A stretch of DNA of 6,746 nucleotides from Arthrobacter sp. (GCA_025464545.1 JAODMA010000306.1:1-6746); one strand, 5' to 3'. Shown: positions 1 to 5,211, numbered from the stretch's first letter. Made by a program: numbers and translations. Notes: a model not told the origin generated them from the sequence alone.

Positions 1-20
1 TCATGAGGGTTTCCTCATGA
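1..20. repeat. Perfect 8+4+8 inverted repeat at the left edge
   Basis: TCATGAGG (1-8) and CCTCATGA (13-20) are exact reverse complements around a GTTT loop. No T-run follows on the plus strand, so it is not a typical intrinsic terminator for a gene coming from the left. It could be an operator, a hairpin at the end of an off-window gene, or chance. Each arm also contains the palindrome TCATGA. The left flank is outside the window, so its real extent is unknown. Confidence 0.5.
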
Positions 21-72
21 CCGTTTCATCCGTTGCTCATTGTTGAAGTTCATGCTGTAGACACGTAACGGT

Positions 73-85
73 TCGTGCTGCACGA
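73..85. repeat. Short inverted repeat upstream of the phosphotransferase
   Basis: TCGTGC (73-78) and GCACGA (80-85) are exact reverse complements around a single T. A compact dyad of this kind would suit a dimeric regulator just ahead of the first translated frame. No convincing promoter boxes were found beside it: TTGAAG (43-48) has the spacing for a -35 box, but the facing -10 is poor. A regulatory role is only inferred. Confidence 0.3.
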
Positions 86-108
86 GCCTGCTGGAGTTGA
101 GGACGGCA

Positions 109-234
109 GTGAATATGAACGCGCCCAGCTCGATTGCTTGCCGTGCTCTGGCTGAGCTGAACGCCAGAGCTCCCGCCCTCCATTGGGTGGTACCGGTACC
201 GCCAGTCGGCATAGACGTCGGGTCCTGGAGCTGA
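109..234 (+). CDS. Possible small ORF (41 aa from GTG 109, 39 aa from ATG 115) ahead of the phosphotransferase
   Basis: This frame runs from GTG 109 (or ATG 115) to TGA 232-234. GAGGA at 99-103 is 5 nt before the GTG and 11 nt before the ATG, a usable ribosome binding site. The product starts with an Ala/Leu-rich helix-like part and ends with a hydrophobic Pro/Val stretch (WVVPVPPVGIDVG). It resembles no family I know. The stop lies 4 nt before the GTG of the phosphotransferase, and that gene's GGAG site is inside the last codons of this ORF, an arrangement typical of translational coupling. Against it, third-position GC is lower than in neighbouring genes. It may be a leader peptide, the end of a decayed gene, or chance. 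Confidence 0.25.
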   Translation: MNMNAPSSIACRALAELNARAPALHWVVPVPPVGIDVGSWS

Positions 235-238
235 CTCC

Positions 239-1324
239 GTGGACTGGACTTCACCTGTCCCCTTGTCTGCCGACGACGATAGCGGCACAACGTGGCATGT
301 CCGTCGAGCATGGCCCGAAAGGGCGCCAGGACGCTACGTGCTGGAGGTTTCGACACCCGGACGGCGCGGCGTCCGGGGAGCCCGCCTGCGTGACGGGCAC
401 TTCAAACTTATGCCGCCGGACGATCCGAGACTGCCCGGCTTGCGGGTGGAAGCGCAACAGGGGGAACTGGTCTCGTATCGGCCCTACGATCGGGCGGTGG
501 TCCGGGCGGAGGACCGTTACATTAAGATATTCCGGGCCGGCCGCGCCGACATAGCTGCCGAGCGCTGTGCACAATTGGACATCTTGCTGGACGCCGACAG
601 CTTCAGGGTCCCCAAGATCCTTTCTTGCAGGTCCCCGGACGTCATCGCTTTCAGCGCCATCCCGGGACCGACCCTTCACGAGGTGGACTCCACGGCGGAC
701 GATGAAGCGTTCGCCGGAGCGTGGGAGAAATGGTCACGTGCCTGGGTCCCTCAGGTAAACGGCCCGTATGGCCCCGCCGCCCAAAGCGTCCTCGATAGCC
801 TTCCGCTCCATTCAGCAGAGCTGGAAGCCACGAAGGTGTGGCGGACGGTGAACCTCTGGATGCAACACAATGAGACCGTCCCGGACCTGACGCCTCTGCG
901 CGGTGCCTTGCGCGGCGCCGCAGAAGAAGTGGCCTCGAACCTGCTGGGGAGCGCACCGGATCCATTGGTATGGGCCCACGGAGGCCTACACGACAAGCAA
1001 ATCATCGCCACCGGCGGCCTATCCCCGCTGGGACTGTTGGACTTCGACAAAACGGCCAGGGCCGAGGCCGCCCTCGATTTGGCCAGCGTGGATGTCTATC
1101 TGGAGCTTCGCCTGCGAGAAAACCGCATGACACCTGCACGGTACCGGACGGCACACACGCAGGTGTTGGCCGCCGTCGACGAACTGCACGTCAACCCGGC
1201 CCGGTTCCATGCCTACTCGGACGCTAAGTGGCTCAGTCTGGCAAATATGCCGCTCCGCGGCCGTTTCTCCCTGGTCCTCGCCGTCCTAGCGGAGAAAAAG
1301 GCGGCACGGAGAGCAGGGACCTGA
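239..1324 (+). CDS. APH-like phosphotransferase (kinase fold) with altered catalytic loop
   Basis: A 361-residue protein of the aminoglycoside phosphotransferase/choline kinase superfamily, which transfers phosphate from ATP to small molecules. The N-lobe lysine is probably K96 (YIKIFR) with partner E108. The catalytic loop is H247-G-G-L-H-D-K-Q254 and the metal-binding motif is LDFDK (D268, D270), followed by an A-L-D-L-A helix at 278-282 typical of the family. In the usual loop (HxDxxxxN/Q) the third residue is the catalytic Asp; here it is G249 (codon GGC, one base from GAC). The protein may therefore be inactive, use another residue such as D252, or carry a mutation. The GTG start is supported by GGAG at 227-230, 8 nt upstream. 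No signal peptide or membrane segment is apparent, so it is probably cytoplasmic. The substrate cannot be told from sequence or neighbours. It appears monocistronic, perhaps with the small ORF before it. Confidence 0.8.
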   Translation: MDWTSPVPLSADDDSGTTWHVRRAWPERAPGRYVLEVSTPGRRGVRGARLRDGHFKLMPPDDPRLPGLRVEAQQGELVSYRPYDRAVVRAEDRYIKIFRAGRADIAAERCAQLDILLDADSFRVPKILSCRSPDVIAFSAIPGPTLHEVDSTADDEAFAGAWEKWSRAWVPQVNGPYGPAAQSVLDSLPLHSAELEATKVWRTVNLWMQHNETVPDLTPLRGALRGAAEEVASNLLGSAPDPLVWAHGGLHDKQIIATGGLSPLGLLDFDKTARAEAALDLASVDVYLELRLRENRMTPARYRTAHTQVLAAVDELHVNPARFHAYSDAKWLSLANMPLRGRFSLVLAVLAEKKAARRAGT

Positions 1325-1340
1325 GAAAGTGGGCCATAGG

Positions 1341-1496
1341 GTGCCCTCGGTGAGCGGCCACATCGTGGAGCGTGTCGAGCTGCCGTCTTCGCATCGCGCA
1401 GTTGTGCCGGGTGAAGGGTACTCATTCCCCAATGGTCGGCGCAGGCCACACATCGGGCCACTAATGAGCCGCCTCGATGGCTCCTGCCGGAGGTGA
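1341..1496 (+). CDS. Possible small ORF (51 aa), unknown
   Basis: This frame begins at GTG 1341 (or GTG 1329) and ends at TGA 1494-1496, in the gap between the phosphotransferase and the GYD gene. About 37 of 51 codons end in G or C, strongest in the first 19, which is coding-like for this genome. There is no good ribosome binding site before either GTG. The product is basic at its C-terminus (GRRRPH, CRR) and resembles nothing I recognise. It could be a small protein, the remains of a gene, or a chance open frame in GC-rich DNA. The rest of the 1325-1654 gap holds the promoter and leader of the GYD gene. Confidence 0.18.
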   Translation: MPSVSGHIVERVELPSSHRAVVPGEGYSFPNGRRRPHIGPLMSRLDGSCRR

Positions 1497-1520
1497 CTGT
1501 AAAGCGGGCGCCGGCGACCG

Positions 1521-1549
1521 TTGTCAGTTGCAGGGGAGAGGCCTACACT
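1521..1549 (+). promoter_or_regulatory. Candidate SigA-type promoter of the GYD gene
   Basis: TTGTCA (1521-1526) and TACACT (1544-1549) are separated by exactly 17 nt and match the housekeeping consensus at 5/6 and 4/6 positions. Transcription would start near 1556, giving a leader of about 100 nt before ATG 1655. The position, spacing and orientation fit the next gene well. Confidence 0.5.
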
Positions 1550-1559
1550 CAGCCCACAA

Positions 1560-1571
1560 CCCCTGTCGGGG
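1560..1571 (+). repeat. Small hairpin at the start of the GYD-gene leader
   Basis: CCCC (1560-1563), loop TGTC, GGGG (1568-1571). It would form close to the 5' end of the transcript predicted from the 1521-1549 promoter, where it might stabilise the mRNA. The stem is only 4 bp, so chance is likely. Confidence 0.2.
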
Positions 1572-1654
1572 AAACTCCGGAACCCTTCACTCATCCGATG
1601 TACTGGGCGTGCGGATTGGTTCGCGTTCTGGGCCTATGCGAGCAGGAGCCAGCC

Positions 1655-1975
1655 ATGACAAAGTATTTTTTCCAGGCTAACTATGTGGGCGATGGCATGA
1701 AAGGCCTCATGCAGGAGGGCGGGTCTAAGCGTCGGGACGCGATTGTCAAGGCCTTGGAGTCCGTCGGGGGATCACTGGAATGCATCTACTATGCGTTCGG
1801 TGAGACGGACGTCCTGGGGGTCTTCGACGTTCCCGATCAGTCCAGCGCCGTAGCCCTTTCCTTGATGATTAATTCCAGCGGCGCCGTGGATCTGCGCCTC
1901 ACCCCGCTGATGACGCCCGAAGATATCGACGGCGCGGTGAGCAAGTCGCCTTCCTACCGGGCGCCGGGTCAGTAA
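1655..1975 (+). CDS. GYD domain-containing protein
   Basis: A 106-residue protein covering one GYD domain (Pfam GYD family), a small ferredoxin-like fold of uncertain biochemical function. Family signs are the start MTKYFFQANY, the GGSKRRDAI turn-helix near residues 23-31, the central YYAFGETDVLGVFDVPD segment, and the C-terminal LRLTPLMTPEDID stretch followed by a Y-R-x-P-G end. Length is normal for the family. The start at ATG 1655 is chosen because AGGAG (1644-1648) sits 6 nt upstream and homology begins there; the same frame is open upstream to GTG 1493, but that part would be leader RNA under the 1521-1549 promoter. It appears to be a single-gene unit, with a possible terminator 26 nt after the stop. 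The family assignment is firm; no specific role can be given. Confidence 0.85.
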   Translation: MTKYFFQANYVGDGMKGLMQEGGSKRRDAIVKALESVGGSLECIYYAFGETDVLGVFDVPDQSSAVALSLMINSSGAVDLRLTPLMTPEDIDGAVSKSPSYRAPGQ

Positions 1976-2000
1976 CGGAGGCCACCGAGCGTCCTCCTGC

Positions 2001-2022
2001 GGCGCGGGCCGCGCAGCAGTTT
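2001..2022 (+). terminator. Possible terminator after the GYD gene
   Basis: GCGCGG (2002-2007) and CCGCGC (2009-2014) are perfect reverse complements around one G, and can be extended as a bulged CTGC/GCAG stem. A short TTT (2020-2022) follows 5 nt later. The hairpin begins 26 nt after the GYD stop. The T-run is weak, so termination efficiency is doubtful. A second small dyad, GGAGG (1977-1981) and CCTCC (1993-1997), lies just before it. Confidence 0.35.
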
Positions 2023-2050
2023 GACATCCCAGCGTGGCCATCGTGATAGG
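2021..2050 (+). promoter_or_regulatory. Candidate promoter with perfect TTGACA box
   Basis: TTGACA (2021-2026) is an exact -35 consensus. The best -10 partner is GATAGG (2045-2050) at 18 nt, which matches TATAAT only at its central A-T-A. If active, it would give the EAL gene a leader of roughly 340 nt or transcribe the ambiguous 2034-2267 frame. Confidence 0.25.
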
Positions 2051-2266
2051 CCTCTTGGCTAAACGCCGGGCCTTCGCCGCGGCCGCCTACACCGCGGTCC
2101 AGGGCTCCTCGTCGGTGATATTGAAGGTCAAGGGCAGCAACCGGGGCGATGACGCCTGCGACCAGGATTGCCGCGGCCGGGTGGTGTCGATGGGGCCAAG
2201 AGCCGGCGTCAATGCGCGACGCGCGGAGAGGTTGCAGTCCGGACGGCAAATTGTGTGGCCCCTCTA

Positions 2267-2321
2267 GGGACAGACCAGTTGGTCCCGTTGTATTGTTGCT
2301 GCACGGTCCACCGTTGGTCTG
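2267..2321. repeat. Nested small inverted repeats upstream of the EAL gene
   Basis: Several overlapping dyads occur in 55 bases: CAGACCA (2271-2277) with TGGTCTG (2315-2321); GACCA-GT-TGGTC (2273-2284); GGGAC (2267-2271) with GTCCC (2282-2286); and ACGG-TCCA-CCGT (2303-2314). GTTGGTC also occurs twice in the same orientation (2278-2284 and 2313-2319). The two copies, 35 nt apart, could be operator half-sites or alternative RNA stems. The EAL start is about 80 nt downstream. Confidence 0.35.
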
Positions 2322-2399
2322 GCCAGGGAAGCCAGGCATACGACGGCGGCCGCATGCGGGTGCCGGGCTCAGCCGGAACCCGGAACAAAGGAATAGCCA

Positions 2400-3479
2400 A
2401 TGTTGATGGAGCCGCCGCCGTCCGTTCCAAGGCGTCCTCGAACCACGTCGCCTGCAGACCAAGCTCCCGAGCCGTTGCGTGGGGGTGAGTCGTCGGGGAT
2501 ACGTCGGCAGGCGGCCTGGATCGTAGAGCAGGTCCTCGCCGATGGGGGGAGCAAGCAGGACGGCGCCAGAGAACGCCTGCGAGAACGTCTGTCGGCCCAT
2601 CCAGGACGACCGGAGATTGCACTGGCGGAGCATCTGGCTTCCCTTAGGACCCTTACGGGCCTGAACGCGGCGATCGTGAACGGTCCATCGTATGTTCCCG
2701 GGGCGCCTGCCGGGGGCTCCCGGGAAAGCCTGAGTACCCGGATCCAGAAGGTCCTGCGGGACCGGATGCTGGTGACTGCGCTCCAGCCGATCCGCGAACT
2801 CTCCACCGGGACAGTTGTCGGGGTCGAAGCGCTCACGCGGTTCGTCAGCGACGGGGGCGACACAGCGGGGGAGTGGTTCGCAGCTGCGGCTGAGGCGCGG
2901 GTGGAAACCGAGCTGGAATTTGCGACGCTGGAGTGCGCTCTCGCTGCCGCTCCCCACCTGCCCCCCCAACTGTATGTCGCATTGAAAGTTTCGCCCGCCA
3001 CGTGCCTGCACCCGCTCCTGCCCGGGTTGCTCGAGGAGTCCACCACCGCCCTGGACCGTGTGGTCCTCGAGCTCACCGAGCCCCTGACGCCAGGGCAGCC
3101 CGCCGCCCTGCTCGCTGCACTGGCACCACTGCGGAGTCGCGGAGTCCGCCTCGCCACCGCCCAATTCGGCACCTACCCCGATTCCATCCGCCACATTAGG
3201 CAGCTCGGGCCCGACATCATCAAACTCGATCGCACCTTCGTCGCCGGAATCGATACTGACTCCTCCCGCCACAAAATTGGCGAGGCCTTGACCGGGTTTG
3301 CCGAGCATCTCGGAGCGGTACTCATCGCGGAAGGGATCGAGACAGAAGAGGAACTGGCAGCGGTCGCCGGCCTCGGTGTCAGCGCCGGCCAAGGCTATTA
3401 CCTCGGCCGGCCCTCCATCCGGCCCCGGGACTGGGCCGCCTGGAACGACTTCGCCCGGCAACTCCGTTCCAGGCCGTAG
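2400..3479 (+). CDS. EAL-domain protein, probably catalytically inactive
   Basis: A 359-residue protein. Residues 1-30 are Pro/Arg-rich and likely disordered; 31-95 are mostly helical and match no domain I know; about 111-355 form an EAL domain, the c-di-GMP phosphodiesterase fold. Conserved parts are E143-A-L-T-R, E224-L-T-E227, IKLD (K275, D277), AEGIE (E311, E314) and QGYYLGRP (Q331). Key metal-site positions are changed: the Asn of the usual xVNxSP motif is K196 (VALKVSP), and the DDFG motif is A254-Q255-F-G. Loss of the Asn and both Asp residues predicts no c-di-GMP hydrolysis, so a binding or protein-interaction role is more likely. No membrane segment is visible. ATG 2400 is supported by AAAGGA (2387-2392), 7 nt upstream; an in-frame ATG lies at 2406. 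Its last codons and TAG stop lie within an antisense aldehyde dehydrogenase remnant, so its 3' end may have been reshaped by rearrangement. Confidence 0.85.
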   Translation: MLMEPPPSVPRRPRTTSPADQAPEPLRGGESSGIRRQAAWIVEQVLADGGSKQDGARERLRERLSAHPGRPEIALAEHLASLRTLTGLNAAIVNGPSYVPGAPAGGSRESLSTRIQKVLRDRMLVTALQPIRELSTGTVVGVEALTRFVSDGGDTAGEWFAAAAEARVETELEFATLECALAAAPHLPPQLYVALKVSPATCLHPLLPGLLEESTTALDRVVLELTEPLTPGQPAALLAALAPLRSRGVRLATAQFGTYPDSIRHIRQLGPDIIKLDRTFVAGIDTDSSRHKIGEALTGFAEHLGAVLIAEGIETEEELAAVAGLGVSAGQGYYLGRPSIRPRDWAAWNDFARQLRSRP

Positions 3480-3619
3480 CCGGACTGCTTTGCGCCGCCG
3501 AAGGGGATGCGGGGGTCCACGGCGCCGTGCCTGTTGATCCAGACGGTGCCGGCCTGGATCCTGGCGGCGACTTCACGGGCTGCCGTAAGATCCGAGGACC
3601 AGACGGAGGCGACTAGTCC
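3467..3619 (-). pseudogene. Aldehyde dehydrogenase remnant (51 codons, both ends missing)
   Basis: Read on the minus strand, this segment is open for 51 codons and matches the C-terminal part of NAD(P)-dependent aldehyde dehydrogenases: GLVASVWSSDL, AGTVWINRHG, and PFGGAKQSGYGLE. Third positions are mostly G or C, as in a real gene. The family is about 480-500 residues long, so some 10% is left; the catalytic Cys and Glu are absent. Upstream, an in-frame TAG (3620-3622) stands where an aromatic residue is usual before G-L, and hpaI ends at 3630. Downstream, similarity stops after GLE at 3467, where the EAL gene's 3' end is met. It differs clearly from the HpaE C-terminus at 6353-6746, so it is not a recent copy of it. 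Its place behind hpaI suggests, as inference only, a lost dehydrogenase for the succinic semialdehyde that HpaI releases; the KQSGYGLE end does not look like classical GabD. Confidence 0.8.
3536..3560. repeat. 7+11+7 inverted repeat between convergent genes
   Basis: GATCCAG (3536-3542) and CTGGATC (3554-3560) are exact reverse complements around an 11-nt loop. It sits in the space where EAL and hpaI transcripts converge, so it could slow transcription from either side, but no T-run follows on either strand. The bases also encode conserved residues of the dehydrogenase remnant (IQAGTVWIN), so the symmetry may be incidental. Confidence 0.3.
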
Positions 3620-3629
3620 CTAGGAATGG

Positions 3630-4439
3630 TCAGTAGCTGGCGGGGGCGTCGCCGTCGGATGGCTGGATGTACCGGGCGGCGAGCGCCTCGGAGCCACGCG
3701 CCAACAGGGCGACGTCGGCCCCCACCAGGATGAAATCGGCGCCGCTGTCCAGGTAGTGGCGGGCGGTGTCGGAGTTGAAGGCGTTCACCCCGGCCGGCTT
3801 GCCGGCCGCCGTGGCGGCCGTCAGGCAGTGCACGACGGCGGCACCCACCTCGGGATGTTCCTGCTGCCCGAGCAACCCCATGGAGGCTGCGAGGTCGGAG
3901 GGCCCCAGGAAAATGGCGTCCACGCCGTCAACCTTCAGAATGTCCTCCACCGCCTCCACTGCTGTGGTCGATTCAATCTGGACGGTGACACTGATCGTGT
4001 CCCCGGCCCGGGCCAGGTAATCCGGAATGCGGTTCCAGCGGGCGGCACGCGCCAGCGCCGAGCCCACGCCCCGGACGCCCTGGGGCGGGTAGCGGGTGGC
4101 GGCTACCGCGGCTTCCGCTTCCGCCACCGAGTGGACCATGGGGATCAGCAGGTTCTGCACACCCAGATCCAGGTACTGCTTGATCACCACGGTGTCGTTC
4201 ACCGGCGGCCGGACCACGGCGTGAACCGGGTAACCGTGGATCGCCTGGAGCTGCGCGAGGATGGATTCAAGCCCGTTGGGGCTGTGTTCGGCATCCACCA
4301 GGAGCCAGTCCAGTCCGGACCCGGCACAGACTTCGGCCACCAGCGGGCTGCCGGAGCACACCCACATTCCGGCGAGGGGCCGGTTCGCGGCTGCCAGCGC
4401 GTCGCGGAAGGTGTTGTCAGGTTCTATTCGAAGCGGCAT
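3630..4439 (-). CDS. hpaI: 4-hydroxy-2-oxoheptanedioate aldolase (HpaI/HpcH)
   Basis: A 269-residue class II (metal-dependent) pyruvate aldolase of the HpcH/HpaI family. It cleaves 4-hydroxy-2-oxoheptane-1,7-dioate to pyruvate and succinic semialdehyde, the last step of homoprotocatechuate meta-cleavage. Expected residues are all present at a constant +7 offset from E. coli HpaI: W26, D49 and H52 (VDAEHSPN), R77 (VVRPP), and the metal ligands E156 (VQIES) and D182 (GPSDLA). The start at ATG 4437-4439 is chosen because family homology (MPLRI...) begins there; a longer open frame exists upstream but lies inside hpaH. It overlaps the 3' end of hpaH by 16 nt, which indicates translational coupling. 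It is the last intact gene of the operon; only the dehydrogenase remnant follows. The protein is cytoplasmic. The C-terminal tail (SDGDAPASY) is probably flexible. Confidence 0.92.
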   Translation of the reverse strand: MPLRIEPDNTFRDALAAANRPLAGMWVCSGSPLVAEVCAGSGLDWLLVDAEHSPNGLESILAQLQAIHGYPVHAVVRPPVNDTVVIKQYLDLGVQNLLIPMVHSVAEAEAAVAATRYPPQGVRGVGSALARAARWNRIPDYLARAGDTISVTVQIESTTAVEAVEDILKVDGVDAIFLGPSDLAASMGLLGQQEHPEVGAAVVHCLTAATAAGKPAGVNAFNSDTARHYLDSGADFILVGADVALLARGSEALAARYIQPSDGDAPASY

Positions 4440-5209
4440 GTGACACTTCCCAGCGGTCCGTAGTCGGCGTGGACCGTGTCGCCCTTGAACACCCAGAGCG
4501 GGCGGGTGAAGGAGCCGGCCAGGATGATGTCGCCAGCCTTCATGCTGTCCCCGTGGGCGGCGATCTTGTTGGCCAGCCAGTGCACCCCGGCGGCCGGGTG
4601 GTCCAGGACCCCCGCTGCCACCCCGGTCTCCTCCACGGTCTGGTTCTTGTACAGGATGGCTGCGACCCAGCGGAGGTCGACGAAGTCCGGCTTTACCGGG
4701 CGGCCGCCCACCACCATGGCGCCCATGGCTGCATTGTCCGCGATGGTGTCCACGATGGTCCGGCACTCCATCTCGATCCGGGAATCAAGGATTTCGAGGG
4801 CCGGAACCACGTAATCGGTGGCGTTCAGGACGTCGAAGATGGTGCAGCCTGGGCCTTTGAGCCCGTCCTTCAGGACAAACGCCAGCTCCACCTCCACGCG
4901 CGGGTGAGTGTACTTGTCCCACTCCACGGAGCAGCCGGTTTCCAGCACCATGTCATCGAAGATGGCGCCGTAGTCCGGTTCCGTGATGCCGGTGGCGGCC
5001 TGCATGGCCTTGGACGTGAGGCCGATCTTGCGCCCCACCAGGGTCCGGCCGGCGTCCTCGTTGCGGCGCCGCCACAGCTGCTGCACCGCGTAGGAGTCCT
5101 CCACCGTCATGTCCGGGTAACGGGCTGTCAGGCGGCGGATGGGGGTGCGGTTGCGGCCGGCTTCCAGCAGTTCGTCCGCGATGGCCTCAATCGTTGTGGC
5201 ATCCAGCAT
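4424..5209 (-). CDS. hpaH: 2-oxo-hept-3-ene-1,7-dioate hydratase (HpaH/HpcG)
   Basis: A 261-residue member of the MhpD/HpcG hydratase group in the fumarylacetoacetate hydrolase fold, close to the usual length of about 267. It adds water to 2-oxohept-3-ene-1,7-dioate to give the 4-hydroxy-2-oxo acid that HpaI cleaves. Diagnostic features are GRKIGLTSKAMQ at 59-70 (K61), DYGAIFDDM from D79, the metal-binding carboxylates E106 and E108 (RVEVELAFVL) with E139 (PALEILDSR), and the C-terminal GDIILAGSFTRPL segment. ATG 5207-5209 is chosen because it lies just 2 nt after the hpaD stop and family homology begins there; an AGGAG lies about 14 nt upstream, farther than ideal, so coupling to hpaD translation is likely. 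The related hydratase MhpD acts on 2-hydroxypentadienoate, but the hpaD/hpaE/hpaI neighbours favour HpaH. Confidence 0.9.
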   Translation of the reverse strand: MLDATTIEAIADELLEAGRNRTPIRRLTARYPDMTVEDSYAVQQLWRRRNEDAGRTLVGRKIGLTSKAMQAATGITEPDYGAIFDDMVLETGCSVEWDKYTHPRVEVELAFVLKDGLKGPGCTIFDVLNATDYVVPALEILDSRIEMECRTIVDTIADNAAMGAMVVGGRPVKPDFVDLRWVAAILYKNQTVEETGVAAGVLDHPAAGVHWLANKIAAHGDSMKAGDIILAGSFTRPLWVFKGDTVHADYGPLGSVTCRFE

Positions 5210-5211
5210 GG

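Larger units (their letters stand above)
1976..2399. other. 424-base gap between GYD and EAL genes
   Basis: No convincing gene is present. A plus-strand frame from GTG 2034 to TAG 2265-2267 (77 codons) has GC-rich third positions but no ribosome binding site and no recognisable product. On the minus strand, two frames between about 2034 and 2220 also look coding-like: one gives AAAILVAGVIAPVAAL, which resembles a membrane helix, and the adjoining frame gives TFNITDEEPWTAV, a TAG stop (2087-2089) and AAAAKARRLAKRP. This could be a decayed, frameshifted gene, but I cannot name a family. The gap also holds a GC-rich hairpin, a perfect TTGACA box and a group of inverted repeats, listed separately. 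Confidence 0.5.

Noticed and set aside
15..356. Minus-strand open frame of 113 codons at the left edge
   Set aside because: It overlaps the start of the phosphotransferase, its composition is Arg/Ser-rich in the first half, and no ribosome binding site or known family was seen.
1493..1654. Extended GYD protein starting at GTG 1493
   Set aside because: The extra 54 residues are unlike the family, the candidate promoter lies inside this stretch, and ATG 1655 has an AGGAG site at good spacing.
1899..3461. Long open frame of 520 codons on the minus strand
   Set aside because: It is antisense to the EAL gene, whose plus-strand product has clear family motifs. The minus translation is Gly/Arg/Pro-rich without recognisable domains, a common effect in GC-rich DNA.
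3518..3529. 12-bp perfect palindrome CACGGCGCCGTG as an operator or terminator
   Set aside because: It falls within the dehydrogenase remnant and encodes its R-H-G-A-V residues; it has no loop or T-run, so its symmetry is probably accidental.
3467..3619. Idea that the dehydrogenase remnant is a duplicated end of hpaE
   Set aside because: The two C-termini differ throughout (for example KQSGYGLE versus KASGLGHEGG, and RHGAVDPRI versus SHNVRDLRT), so they belong to different subfamilies.
3756..4463. Plus-strand open frame of 235 codons opposite hpaI
   Set aside because: It is antisense to hpaI and has no recognisable motif.
4440..4766. Upstream in-frame extension of hpaI
   Set aside because: The extra 109 residues are antisense-like Gly/Arg/Pro sequence in a shifted frame of hpaH; HpaI similarity starts at ATG 4437-4439.
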